From CAZSMC01 sp964607755 (GTDB lineage: Bacteria > Zhuqueibacterota > Zhuqueibacteria > Residuimicrobiales > Krinioviventaceae), in the NCBI GenBank assembly GCA_964607755.1, contig CAZSMC010000002.1, forward strand, positions 62,001-126,000: a stretch of 64,000 nucleotides of DNA, written 5' to 3'. Within the stretch, counting starts at the first letter, position 1, and every line of letters begins with the position of its first letter. The position numbers and the translations under genes were made by a program. Shown piece by piece: positions 44,304 through 54,351 of this stretch. The notes under the pieces are model-generated. The model was given only the letters and a program-made list of their open reading frames with translations, ran no database searches and was not told where the DNA came from.

Positions 44304-47300
44304 TTATTTGAGCAATAAAAGCTTCTTGACAAGCGTTGTTCTTTCAGTTTTTAAGCGATAGTAATAAATTCCACTTGGAGCTTTTTGCCCTTGTCCATCC
44401 ATGGCATCCCATACCAGATTGTGAATACCGGCCGCATACTCTTCATCTACAAGCGTGCAAACAATCTGGCCGCGGGTATTAAAAATGTCCAATCGCACCT
44501 TCATCGCAGAGGGTAACTCGACTTTTATCGTCGTTGTCGGATTGAACGGATTGGGATAATTTTGTGCCAGTTTAAGCTCATCAGGCAGCGCGATGTGGAC
44601 TTTGACAAGACCGTGGTCGCTTGTGTATCCGTGAACATCAATTTCCCGGACTTTATAGAAATAGGTGTTTCCGGCTTTGACATCTGTATCCTTAAAGCGA
44701 TAGCATTCCTGGTCTGGTTCAATCAACTTGCCGGTGACTGGTGTAAATTCACCTGACTCGCTCTGGCTTTTCAATACGTGAAAACCAGCCGTGTGTTCTT
44801 CTTTTGATGTTTCCCACAACAGTTCAACAGAATTACCTGCAGAAGTCGCCTGAAAATTCGACAATTCAACACCAGTGGGTGTCCTCAGATGCACGTGCCA
44901 GCGCTCCTTTTGGTTGCAATAATCATCCGATACAATCACCTCAACCACAAGCGCAGAATCAGGGAATTGTTCTTTGGTAAAAACCAGCGGCAGCATCGGC
45001 GTATCACCGCCGAATACATCGTCAACCAGCCAGCTATAAGTCAATTGATCGCCATCCGGATCACTGGCTTCAACCTTGAATGTAATCGGTGTATCATAAA
45101 ACATGGTGATGACATCTTCAGCCGGTTCCCGGTTGGCTATGACAGGACATTGATTGACTATATCTACGGTAATTATGGTTGTCGCACTATCTGCGGCACC
45201 GAATTGATCTCTCACTACAAAAGTGACCGCATGGTCACCCTTCTGATCTGTGGTGGGCTGCCATGAAAATAAATGTGTGAATTTGTTAAACTCTGCACCT
45301 TCCGGAAGATTGTGTGCTTTGTACGAAATGGAATCGCCATCAGCGTCTTCCGCATTCACTGAAATATTTACAGTCTGACCTGCCTGCGTTGCAATATTTC
45401 GGGGGATTGGCGGACTAAACTCTGGTGCCGAGTTGACAACAATTGCCGTATAATTTGCCGGCTGCGCAACCGCGGCCTTTGATGCTCTCACATTGACTTG
45501 CTGTGCACCTTTCTTGCCGACGATCCAGTTCACACTCGCTGTTCCGCCTCGACCTGTGTGAATTGGCATACTCTCTTCAATCGAACCTGTCCCTTTTGTG
45601 ATTTCGAAAACGAGCGGTTCGTTGAACAAAAGACGTTCAAAAGCGTCCTTCGCCTGAATAGACAGATTGATCTTACTAAAAGGACGGACCGTTTGCCCAT
45701 CCCCGGACAGCTTTTTAAGTAATATAGTCCGCTCAGTTTGCACTATACATGAGAAAGTGATCGAACCATACGTTCCGGCTGTAGCTCTTACTTTGTAAAG
45801 TCCTGGCGAACCACCTGCTTTAAGCAGTGCTGAAGCCCGGCCCTGTGCATCGGTTTTTACCGGATTTGTGGTTTGAAAAGTACCTTCACCAGTAATGATC
45901 TTAAATTCTACAGTTATTTTTGAGATAGGGTCTCCTGAGGTATCTGTGACTGAGACAACAAAGGGGGCTGGCAGTTGTTTGTTCACCAAACCGATCAGCG
46001 AATCTCCCGATACAGCCGAGACAATGCCCTCAGCAGGCGGCACAGCATAAGCGACAAAATAAGTGTCTTTAATGATGCCGTCGATATCAGCTTTGACTTT
46101 TTGCTCGCCCAATTCCGGTCCTAAAATCCAGTTAACGGCAGCAATGCCACTCGTATCCGTCACCACCGGCTGAGGTTCTACGATAGAACCGCTGCCCTTG
46201 GTCACTTCAAAGTTTACGTTAACACCAGGCACCGGATGACTCCACTGGTCAAGGACTTTGACTCCAATCGGTTCCGGCAACTGATTTTCTTTTTCCTGAG
46301 ATTGATCTGTGCCAAATGGAACGACATTGTGCGGCGGACCAGGTACAAACTCGATGCTTGTGGACACGACCGGCTGGTCATCCACCATCACCCAGACAGT
46401 AACCGCGCCAACGTTCATAGAAGTGATCCAGGCATTTGCTTTACCTTCGGCATCTGTCGGCGATTCTGGTTGGTTAACAAAAACATCGATGCCTGCGGTT
46501 TGAAGAGAGACATTTTTGTCCTGCAGCGGATTTCCAAACTCGTCTTTTAACGTAATATTCACGTTTGACCGCGTTTGCCCGTCCGCTACAATATCTGTTG
46601 GTGCTTCAATGGCGCTGTTATCCTTATCCGGTTTTCCAGGTAATGCTGTTAAATAGTAATTCAAATCGCCCGGCTCTAACGGATCAACCCCATCATCCGA
46701 ACTGACCTTAATAACCGCGTCACCGGGTATCTCTCCCATGTACACCGCAACAGATGACATACCGTTTGCGTTCGAATTCGCGGTTTTAAAAGTCTGTTTG
46801 CCATTGAGCAAAACATGCCCGGTTGTGACTTCAAAATTGACAGGGTGATCTGAAACCGGGTTCTCTGCATCGTCAAGAACGATGATCTTGAGCGAGTCCG
46901 GCAAATACTGCCCCACCTGGTCTGTCAGCGAATCCACATTCGTCACTTTTTGCATGGAAACCGCCAAACTCCGCCGTCCCGATGCAAAAAACTGGATCGG
47001 CGAGTTTTTGAGATTCTTGCCATCATATTTCGCAATGGCTTCGAACACGTAATTATTGGTGCCAAAATTAGAACCAATATACGCCTGCGCAGAAGCGATG
47101 CCATTATCATTCGTTTCAACCGTTACATCAGTCGGTCCGTCAAAGTGGGCGCCCTGAGAAAAGGTAATGAATTGGACAGGCACGCCTTTGAACGGAAGAT
47201 CATTTTCATCCACCACGCGCACCTTGAAGGGCTCTGGCAACTGGCGATTCACCCGGCCAATCTGGTTGTTGCCGCTCACGTATTCCAGACGATCCGGATC

Positions 47301-50300
47301 ACCCGGGCCAGTATAAGCAGTAAAAACAGCGGGGCTACCAACAAGGTTTTGACCGTTGTAAGTACTGGTTACTGTTACCTGATGCTCATACGCCTGTGGA
47401 CCCAGCGTCAAGGTCGCTGCTGCTTGCCCCCAAACGTCCGTGACTCGAGTGACCTGGCTTTGGCCGGAAAATGATCCTCCGCCTCCAGTCACCCTAAAAG
47501 TGACACGGTGTTCGGGAATAATGTTGAAAAACGAGTCGGTTACTGAGACTTTAAAAGGCTGCGACAGCGGTTCGCCGTTATTTCCGGTTTGTCCGTCACC
47601 GGACACTTTGGTCAACCTTGCCGGAGGACCCGCCTCACCGACAGCCGTAAAAATGACCGGAGAACCCTCCAAACCTTCAGCCGTTGCGACAACGGTGTTA
47701 TCTCCGGCCTTTTGTCCCAATTTGAAACGCGCTTTAGCAAGACCTTGAGTATCTGTTTCGATAAGAATGATTTTTTCACCCTGAATTGAACCGCTTCCCT
47801 GGGTGACAGAAAATTCAACCGGATAGTCTTTTACCGGATTTTCAAATTCATCGAGTACACGGACAATGAACGGATTAGCTAATACATGACCTGCCTGGCC
47901 GGTTTGTGAATTCCCGGAAACCATTTGCAGTTTCGCCGGAGCGCCACCGGTAGCTGAAGCCTTGAAAACGATCGGAGAGTTCATCGCATGATCTGCCTCG
48001 GCGTGGAACACATAGATAGTGTCGCCGATGGTTTCACCTAGTGTTGGAATAGCTTCGGCAATGCCCTGATTGTTTGTTGTTGTCAATGCTGTATCCGATC
48101 CTGAAAAATTGGCATTACCTGAAACACAAATAAAACGAATGGTTTCATCAACCACAGGATTCTCATTCATGTCTCTGAGTCTTACCGTTAGCGGCGCATC
48201 GAGCTCTTTGTTAATGCTGCCAGTCTGGTAATTGCCAGATACATAGCTTAAAATCCGTTGAGGTTGATTAGCATTTGCCGTAAACGTTGCAGGACTGTTT
48301 TGCAGGGCTACGCCGTTATAAGTAGCAGCAGTCTGCAGGGTTTGTTCACCGAGTTGCGGACCCAGGTTCCAGACTACTTTTGACAGCCCTTCAGCGTCTG
48401 TTGGCACTGTCATCTGAACCGCTGTTGTGCCGGCTGCGGACAACTCACCGCCACCGGATAAAATCGAAAATTCAACCGCTTGAGACGGAATACCATTGCC
48501 AAACTCATCAGCTACTTTGGCAACGATTTTCGAGGAGAGGCTTCCGTTAACATAACCTTCCTGATTATCGCCAGCATGTTTCACTAGCTGATAAGGATCT
48601 CCCGGTTCGGTTTGAACTGTAATTACCTCCGGAGAACCCTGAAGGTGAAACCCTTCATAGAGCGATGAAACGGTCAAGGAATTATCGATTCCACTGGTCG
48701 TGCTCAACGTCCACTCCACCGAGGCAATTCCAGTTTCATCTGTCATTTTGGTGAGTGTCATGTTGCCGGTAGAATCCAGGTCGCCGTCTCCTGCGGTAAT
48801 ATCAAATGTAATGGGTTGGCCTGCTACCGGCATATCATCTGCACTCAACGCTTTGAACTGAATCGTGAGAGGTTTTCCAGCAACCGGGGTTTGTGGCGTC
48901 GGCGGAAAGACCTGGGTTATCGATTCTGGTACAAGCTCGACCGGCCGAACAATGAGTGTCTGATTAACCGAAACCCCGGAATATGATTTCGATTCGCCGT
49001 CCGGACTCTCAACTTTGACATCGACCATGGACTGACTTTCCACGCCAAAATGCTGAACAGGCGAGCTCTGACTTTTGTAGCCAATAACTGGCAAAACCTC
49101 CCGATAGCCAAGCAGTCCATCCGGATCATTCAACATGCCATTTTCATAGACATAGATTTTATGCCCGATTCCCACAGTATGATCGTCCTCATTGACAATT
49201 TTGACTTTTAAATAATTATTGCCGCTGTTGATATCGTTCCTGAATAGGTAATTGCGGGAATAAGGCATGTCTTTTAATTTAGCGCCGCGGGCAGTGGCAT
49301 AAATATCCAGATTGCCGTCATCATTCACATCCAATGTTGTGGCGCCTCGACCATCGGCAAAAAGGGCTTCAACGCCGGTATCATCTTTGTACCAAAATTC
49401 ACCGGAACCGTCATTCATATAAATATGACCGCGTCCCTGTTTGGCGATAGTAAAAAGGTCAATATCTCCGTCATTATCCCAGTCTCCGGGCACCAGTCCG
49501 AATGTACTCAAATTATTTACACGTAAATCAGAAATGTCAGTAAAAGAGGTGCCGCCATTGTTTCTAAAAATTTTTATCCTTGCACCAACATCCGCTTCCA
49601 TAGCCACAAGAATATCGAGGTCTGCGTCATTGTCAATATCAGCCAGGGTTGCCGAACTTGCACCGGCGCCAGTGTTTAATGTTGGCCCCGGAATAAAGGA
49701 ACCATTTTTGTCATTCAGAGCGATCTCAACACCGTTGTTATGAACAAGAACAAGGTCTTGATAGTTATCTTTATTTATATCCCCGGATGTCACAGACTGG
49801 TAATTATTTGTGGCAGAACGAAAATTATCTAATCCCCGGCTTTCCACTGCAAACCGGCCGCTGCCATCGTTCACGTAAACCTGATGCTCTGACGAACCAT
49901 TGACAACCACAATATCGAGGTCGCCGTCATTTTCAATGTCAATTAATGTCCCTCCTTTGGAATCACGCGCCACATTGCCGGTCAGGTAACTGTCAGTAAC
50001 ATCTGAAAAATAGCCATTGCCGTCATTTTGGTAAAGATGATTTGGATTGTTAGGATAAGAAGAACTGTGGTAATTGATCACAAAAAGGTCTTTGTCATTG
50101 TCTTTGTCAAAATCACCAAATAAGGATTGATAAGAATAGGACGGATCATTCACTCCCCGGTCGGGCGCTTGATTTTCAAAATTCTGATTATTCTGAACAT
50201 AAAGAAGATTTTCTGCATCGACACCTTTGTTGAAAAAATGAGAAGTATATAGGTCCTCCTCGCCATTGTTATCCACATCGGCCACAGCGACACTCTGACC

Positions 50301-51047
50301 ACCTATTTTGGCATGCGCCATTTCATGATAGGCATCAGCGATATTTGTAAATGGATAGTTAGTCGCAGGAGCGTAAATACGCAGGTCTTTGTAAACAGGA
50401 CCGATCATACTGCTGCCATAGGTGTTGTCGGTGCCTAAAAATATGTAACCGAACGTTTCGTATTGTCTTTCAAATTCCAGTTCTGCAAGCTGATCTCCGT
50501 TTACCGTCAACCAAATCCGGTTTTTATTCCAGATTATTTTAAAGGTATAATCGGTTTTGGAATTCCAACTCCGCTTTGGAATTTGACCGTCTCTTCTGTT
50601 CTCTTCACCGTTAAAAGGCGAGGCGATGAATTTAAAATCCAGACCATGGTTATTCACCATATTGGGGTCTGACTTTAACATAGCAAAGGAACCCGGGGAA
50701 TCATTGACGCCATAAAAACTTCCTTCTCCGCGGGAATACAGTGAAAATGGCACCCAGTCATCGGCAATAATCGGCATGAGTTGAGTCATAGTAACAGCGA
50801 CTGTGCCTTCGGGAGGAAGAAAATTGTTCAGAGTGATTCGAATCTGCCCGTTTCCTCTGGTAACCTGCCATCCTTCCGAAGTAAAATTTCCTCCACCATG
50901 AACCATTTCGCCAATGGGATTCGGTTCGTCATTTTTTAAACTGTGATGGTGCAATAAACGCGTATGCTCGGGAGGATTAATAGCAAGCGCCGATGACAAT
51001 CCTCCAATGAGAAAAACAAAAGCAGTAACAAGTGATAGCCGTTTCAT
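44304..51047 (-). CDS. Giant secreted FG-GAP / UnbV-ASPIC / Big_1-repeat protein with sorting tail, 2247 aa
   Basis: Very large exported protein. Order: signal peptide (1-22); LamG/concanavalin-like domain (about 50-210); FG-GAP/VCBS propeller repeats with calcium-type DxDxDG loops (about 225-600, for example GDFDKDNDKDLFV, DIENDGDLDIVV); UnbV/ASPIC-like domain (about 605-705, NYLKVKIVNEDDHTVGIG); eleven Big_1 (invasin/intimin-type) repeats (about 710-1825), each of the form LxxVSGNxQTG ... PFxVRVxDxxxNPV ... TDxxGxA; two cadherin/putative-Ig modules (about 1830-2040, SYKAHNLPEGAEFNKFTHLFSW); a fibronectin-like module (about 2065-2160); and a FlgD-like type IX tail starting AQNYPNPFNPTTTIKV and ending VKKLLLLK. 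Its shape, a propeller head on a long repeat stalk with a surface-anchoring tail, suggests an adhesin. ACGGAG precedes the start. Confidence 0.92.
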   Translation of the reverse strand: MKRLSLVTAFVFLIGGLSSALAINPPEHTRLLHHHSLKNDEPNPIGEMVHGGGNFTSEGWQVTRGNGQIRITLNNFLPPEGTVAVTMTQLMPIIADDWVPFSLYSRGEGSFYGVNDSPGSFAMLKSDPNMVNNHGLDFKFIASPFNGEENRRDGQIPKRSWNSKTDYTFKIIWNKNRIWLTVNGDQLAELEFERQYETFGYIFLGTDNTYGSSMIGPVYKDLRIYAPATNYPFTNIADAYHEMAHAKIGGQSVAVADVDNNGEEDLYTSHFFNKGVDAENLLYVQNNQNFENQAPDRGVNDPSYSYQSLFGDFDKDNDKDLFVINYHSSSYPNNPNHLYQNDGNGYFSDVTDSYLTGNVARDSKGGTLIDIENDGDLDIVVVNGSSEHQVYVNDGSGRFAVESRGLDNFRSATNNYQSVTSGDINKDNYQDLVLVHNNGVEIALNDKNGSFIPGPTLNTGAGASSATLADIDNDADLDILVAMEADVGARIKIFRNNGGTSFTDISDLRVNNLSTFGLVPGDWDNDGDIDLFTIAKQGRGHIYMNDGSGEFWYKDDTGVEALFADGRGATTLDVNDDGNLDIYATARGAKLKDMPYSRNYLFRNDINSGNNYLKVKIVNEDDHTVGIGHKIYVYENGMLNDPDGLLGYREVLPVIGYKSQSSPVQHFGVESQSMVDVKVESPDGESKSYSGVSVNQTLIVRPVELVPESITQVFPPTPQTPVAGKPLTIQFKALSADDMPVAGQPITFDITAGDGDLDSTGNMTLTKMTDETGIASVEWTLSTTSGIDNSLTVSSLYEGFHLQGSPEVITVQTEPGDPYQLVKHAGDNQEGYVNGSLSSKIVAKVADEFGNGIPSQAVEFSILSGGGELSAAGTTAVQMTVPTDAEGLSKVVWNLGPQLGEQTLQTAATYNGVALQNSPATFTANANQPQRILSYVSGNYQTGSINKELDAPLTVRLRDMNENPVVDETIRFICVSGNANFSGSDTALTTTNNQGIAEAIPTLGETIGDTIYVFHAEADHAMNSPIVFKASATGGAPAKLQMVSGNSQTGQAGHVLANPFIVRVLDEFENPVKDYPVEFSVTQGSGSIQGEKIILIETDTQGLAKARFKLGQKAGDNTVVATAEGLEGSPVIFTAVGEAGPPARLTKVSGDGQTGNNGEPLSQPFKVSVTDSFFNIIPEHRVTFRVTGGGGSFSGQSQVTRVTDVWGQAAATLTLGPQAYEHQVTVTSTYNGQNLVGSPAVFTAYTGPGDPDRLEYVSGNNQIGRVNRQLPEPFKVRVVDENDLPFKGVPVQFITFSQGAHFDGPTDVTVETNDNGIASAQAYIGSNFGTNNYVFEAIAKYDGKNLKNSPIQFFASGRRSLAVSMQKVTNVDSLTDQVGQYLPDSLKIIVLDDAENPVSDHPVNFEVTTGHVLLNGKQTFKTANSNANGMSSVAVYMGEIPGDAVIKVSSDDGVDPLEPGDLNYYLTALPGKPDKDNSAIEAPTDIVADGQTRSNVNITLKDEFGNPLQDKNVSLQTAGIDVFVNQPESPTDAEGKANAWITSMNVGAVTVWVMVDDQPVVSTSIEFVPGPPHNVVPFGTDQSQEKENQLPEPIGVKVLDQWSHPVPGVNVNFEVTKGSGSIVEPQPVVTDTSGIAAVNWILGPELGEQKVKADIDGIIKDTYFVAYAVPPAEGIVSAVSGDSLIGLVNKQLPAPFVVSVTDTSGDPISKITVEFKIITGEGTFQTTNPVKTDAQGRASALLKAGGSPGLYKVRATAGTYGSITFSCIVQTERTILLKKLSGDGQTVRPFSKINLSIQAKDAFERLLFNEPLVFEITKGTGSIEESMPIHTGRGGTASVNWIVGKKGAQQVNVRASKAAVAQPANYTAIVVNSAPEFSPPIPRNIATQAGQTVNISVNAEDADGDSISYKAHNLPEGAEFNKFTHLFSWQPTTDQKGDHAVTFVVRDQFGAADSATTIITVDIVNQCPVIANREPAEDVITMFYDTPITFKVEASDPDGDQLTYSWLVDDVFGGDTPMLPLVFTKEQFPDSALVVEVIVSDDYCNQKERWHVHLRTPTGVELSNFQATSAGNSVELLWETSKEEHTAGFHVLKSQSESGEFTPVTGKLIEPDQECYRFKDTDVKAGNTYFYKVREIDVHGYTSDHGLVKVHIALPDELKLAQNYPNPFNPTTTIKVELPSAMKVRLDIFNTRGQIVCTLVDEEYAAGIHNLVWDAMDGQGQKAPSGIYYYRLKTERTTLVKKLLLLK

Positions 51048-51848
51048 GCAGACTCCGTTAAAGGTTATGAAATAAATTTCTTGACAAGTAAATAGAAAAT
51101 ATGTAGAACCTGAAAAGTTTATATCGCGTTAATTCAATCTACAGTCTTAACTCTTCTTTCACGCTCAAATGTAATAGACAAACGATGTATCATTTTTTAA
51201 CAAGAATATACCTAAAAAGCAGGATAGAGCAAAAACTGGGCCGAATAAAAATATTTAATAATTCGATATTTGTAAAAGGAAAATATTTGTAGCTTTTCAT
51301 CATATTGATTTTTTTATATTTATCTAACCAATAAAATAATCAATCAAGACAAAGAGCGAGCATGTTGACAAATCTCACATTTTCCCCCTGCGCAAGTGTT
51401 ACAACATTTAACAGTATGTTTCAAAACGACAACATGAATACACCTAAAAAAATTAACAATATTTCATAAACACCCAGTATTTTACAAGTTAATTTTTATC
51501 CAAACCTGGCAAAAAATTACAAACCTTTTTGGTTCTGGCTTTTCTGGGTTTGGCCCCTGGAGATTTTTCAGTCCCTGGTTTTTATGCTGACTGTCTTGAG
51601 CATGATACTGGCTGTGGTCTACGGCATAGCCAATTGAAATGAGGATGGCCCGGAAGAAAAACAAATTAAAACCGAAAGAACGTCAATGGGAAGAGGAAAA
51701 AAAGCATCGAGGAGAGGCTATAAACAGCATCTTCAGTGAGTATAATTTTCCAGTGTGATCAGCAAAGCGGGTCCGGTATTATTTTTCGGTCCTGTTTTTA
51801 TTACTCCAAGACGGTGATAGTTTGTGAAATTTTTCCAACGTTTTATGA
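51048..51848. other. Intergenic region between giant protein and apbE
   Basis: About 800 AT-rich bases. The 51048-51480 part should hold the giant gene's promoter. From about 51490 a + strand frame stays open to 51637 and reads as a tryptophan-rich membrane helix (FWFWLFWVWPLEIF then SLVFMLTVLSMILAVVYG), but it lacks a proper start codon; the first ATG (51584) leaves only 17 residues. It may be the remnant or end of a small membrane-protein gene. Confidence 0.45.
51639..51758 (+). CDS. Possible small basic protein (39 aa)
   Basis: A + strand ORF of 39 residues, one base after the membrane-helix frame ending at 51637: MRMARKKNKLKPKERQWEEE and then KKHRGEAINSIFSEYNFPV. Its charged composition and position directly after a membrane helix make a two-ORF unit conceivable. 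There is no clear ribosome binding site and no recognised family. Could be chance. Confidence 0.25.
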   Translation: MRMARKKNKLKPKERQWEEEKKHRGEAINSIFSEYNFPV

Positions 51849-52772
51849 CTATTCCTGCCAATCGCCGAAAAAAAGAATCTGATCTTTTTCACCCGGCTTG
51901 TTCTTAATAATTGCAGCTCGAACATCCGGGCGGTTCTGACAGATCGACGCAATTTCTTCCCTGTCAAGTATCATAAAAGCTGTAGACAAGCCGTCACTGA
52001 ATGCAGCATCAGGTGCAAAAGCCCAGGCCGCCCTATCTTTTTTCAGAGGCCGGGCGGTTCGCGGATCGATAATGTGCCTGCCCTTTTGTAATCCTGAACC
52101 GCTGACAGCTTGATTCTGCAGTAACAGTTTTTTTATCACATTGTGCTGCTGAAAGGGATTACTCAACGTTAATGGCCAGCCTTCTGATTCGCCCGGAGGC
52201 GCTCCGGCAAGAACCGAACTTTTGCCACTGTGAATGACATAGGAATGGAGCTCGAACTCGCGCATTAACGCTGCCATCTGATCGACAGCATAGCCTTTGC
52301 CAAAACCGCCCAGATCCGCCGAAACCGGTCCGCCTTTCATCGTGACTCGAAACGTGCCTTCTTCCAGAGCCAGGTGATACAAACCACACTTTTGCGCGGC
52401 TGCTTGCACGTCCTCGGGGGTCGGCTGGCGCAGTGTGTTATCCTCATTTAGCCAGACTTCCAATAGGTGCCCTACGGTCACATCAAAAGCGCCGTTTGTC
52501 AGTTGATACAGTTCAATGCATTGTTTCAAGCATTCAAAAGTATCAAGACTGACAATAGTGGACTCGCCGATTTTTAGATTGTTAATTCGGGAAATATCGC
52601 TGTTTTCAATATACCGGCTGAGGTCTTGTTCCAGCCTGTCTACAAGCTGAAACGCCTCATCTGCTGCCTGACGAGCGTAACGCTGATCCTCATTGTAAAT
52701 ATAGATTTCAAAAACCGTTGCCATGGCTTTGTGGTCAAAGGAGTGTATTTTATCAAGAGAGAGTTGACTCAT
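51849..52772 (-). CDS. apbE: FAD:protein FMN transferase (ApbE family)
   Basis: Enzyme that attaches FMN covalently to a threonine of redox proteins, using FAD and Mg2+. 307 residues. Family motifs: FDHKAMATVFEI near the N-terminus, DVTVGHLLEVW, ADLGGFGKGYAVDQM (FAD-binding core), and GRHIIDPRTARPL with the metal site, then DGLSTAFMILDRE. No signal peptide or lipobox is present, unlike most periplasmic ApbE, so it may act in the cytoplasm or be exported some other way. It is the last gene of an operon with multiheme and b-type cytochromes, but no FMN-accepting domain is visible in the operon. Confidence 0.93.
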   Translation of the reverse strand: MSQLSLDKIHSFDHKAMATVFEIYIYNEDQRYARQAADEAFQLVDRLEQDLSRYIENSDISRINNLKIGESTIVSLDTFECLKQCIELYQLTNGAFDVTVGHLLEVWLNEDNTLRQPTPEDVQAAAQKCGLYHLALEEGTFRVTMKGGPVSADLGGFGKGYAVDQMAALMREFELHSYVIHSGKSSVLAGAPPGESEGWPLTLSNPFQQHNVIKKLLLQNQAVSGSGLQKGRHIIDPRTARPLKKDRAAWAFAPDAAFSDGLSTAFMILDREEIASICQNRPDVRAAIIKNKPGEKDQILFFGDWQE

Positions 52773-52799
52773 ATCATTGCGGTAAAGTAAAACAAGGTT

Positions 52800-54347
52800 T
52801 TATTTCTTTTGACGTCGCCATTTGTCGTAATATTCTTTTACGACAAATAAATCCAGTTCAACGCCCGGCCTAAGTAAAACGCCTTTACGGAAAAACGGAA
52901 TGTACAAATGACGTTCACCAGGTGGCGGAATGGCATAGAGTTTCTTCATCAACTGATCTGTTACCGATGGTTTTGCGATGATGACCGGTGCCGCAGGCGC
53001 ATCCATATCAACAGCGTTCCAGTAGCCCACATTCGGGAAATCACGCAAATACCATGGCAGCGGCCAATAGTCATCTCCGGGACAAACAACTTCGATATAC
53101 ACCTCTTTGCCGTGAGGATGAACCCCAGCAAATTCTTTAACCGCATCCACGAGTCTGTAAATATCCTCATCCGTGTGAGCATAGACGTACGGATTATAGG
53201 GATGTGCTTTTTGGGGATAATTAAGTTGATAAGCGGTATAGCTGGTTTGCGCAATTCCTAACAAAATGACTAGACTGATCAGCACTTTATATTTTTTTTC
53301 AGCACGTTTTAAGAGAAAAACAAGACCAACGGCAGAAAGAAGAACAAAACCATGATAAAATCCGAGCATGCTCCATGGCGTTTTGTATGGGATCATACTG
53401 TATACGATCGTCAAAATGATAGTATACAAAGCGATAAAACGCAAAAAAGGATTATTAGTCAGGTTGTTCGATCTAAAAACCGCCCATATCCCTGCAAGTG
53501 CAAAAACAAAAATCGGCCATTCACCGCCCGCCATCAGCCATTTAAAATAATAATAAAAAGGATAGATATGATCCTGAAACCCTCCGGTGCCGCGCTGAAA
53601 ATATGTGGTAAATGTGACAACAGAATCGATGATACCGCGTGGATATGTGAAAAATGAAGAAAAAAACATCACGGAAATGATGAGAGCGGCTCCAAGTGCT
53701 GACAAAACGTGTGTCCAGTGAAATGCCGAACGTATTCGCTCAAAGGATACTCTTGAGATAAGGAAATGAATAACAAGAGCAGCACCCAGGGCGAACCAGG
53801 CAATAATACAGGTCTCTTTTGTGGCGTGCATCAGTCCGATAAAAAGTCCGGTAGCAATGGCCCGGGATAGTTTTGGATCTTGGACATACCGATAGCCGGA
53901 AGTAACTGCAGCAAACGTGAAAAACACCAGCAGCATCTCCTGGATGTAATAGCGGCTAAAAAAGACAAAAGCAGGAGAAATAGCAGTGAGCAGCGCTGCG
54001 GTTAGAATTATGGCACGGCTCAAACCTTTTTGCAAAAAAAGCAAAACCAGAATCAAAAGAAATCCGAAAAACAGGGGGACGCTGCGTAATGTGTTTTCCG
54101 TCACATCCTGCAAGGTATCCGCACCGCTCAGCCAGGCAGGAATGAGTGTGAAATAATTTAGTGTGGGACCGTGATATTCAAAAGGATTGTATTGATAATA
54201 ATTATCTTCGAGGAGTTGACCGAATTTTATGGCGTGAACCGCTTCATCAGTGTGCATCGGGCGCTGCGCCAGTTGAGGAAGACGCAACGCCAATGCAATC
54301 AAACTAATAAGAATAAACCCAAAGATGAATCGCCAACGCGAACTCAT
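52800..54347 (-). CDS. Agl23-like (TIGR03663) membrane glycosyltransferase
   Basis: Polytopic membrane protein of about 515 residues, GT39/ArnT-like family TIGR03663, named flippase-activity-associated Agl23. The ATG at 54347 follows the previous stop (TAG) by four bases, so translation is probably coupled; earlier in-frame ATGs would overlap that gene. The catalytic-side loop MHTDEAVHAIKFGQLLEDN has the DE pair expected after the first helix, followed by YHGPTLNYF. Around eleven helices and a C-terminal soluble tail (about 370-515) follow. Such enzymes move a sugar from a polyprenyl carrier to a target outside the inner membrane. Its presence among cytochrome genes is unusual. Confidence 0.8.
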   Translation of the reverse strand: MSSRWRFIFGFILISLIALALRLPQLAQRPMHTDEAVHAIKFGQLLEDNYYQYNPFEYHGPTLNYFTLIPAWLSGADTLQDVTENTLRSVPLFFGFLLILVLLFLQKGLSRAIILTAALLTAISPAFVFFSRYYIQEMLLVFFTFAAVTSGYRYVQDPKLSRAIATGLFIGLMHATKETCIIAWFALGAALVIHFLISRVSFERIRSAFHWTHVLSALGAALIISVMFFSSFFTYPRGIIDSVVTFTTYFQRGTGGFQDHIYPFYYYFKWLMAGGEWPIFVFALAGIWAVFRSNNLTNNPFLRFIALYTIILTIVYSMIPYKTPWSMLGFYHGFVLLSAVGLVFLLKRAEKKYKVLISLVILLGIAQTSYTAYQLNYPQKAHPYNPYVYAHTDEDIYRLVDAVKEFAGVHPHGKEVYIEVVCPGDDYWPLPWYLRDFPNVGYWNAVDMDAPAAPVIIAKPSVTDQLMKKLYAIPPPGERHLYIPFFRKGVLLRPGVELDLFVVKEYYDKWRRQKK

Positions 54348-54351
54348 GGGA

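Noticed and set aside
51482..51664. 60-aa ORF on the - strand
   Set aside because: It is the antisense of the tryptophan-rich membrane frame, and its own composition shows no domain or signal.
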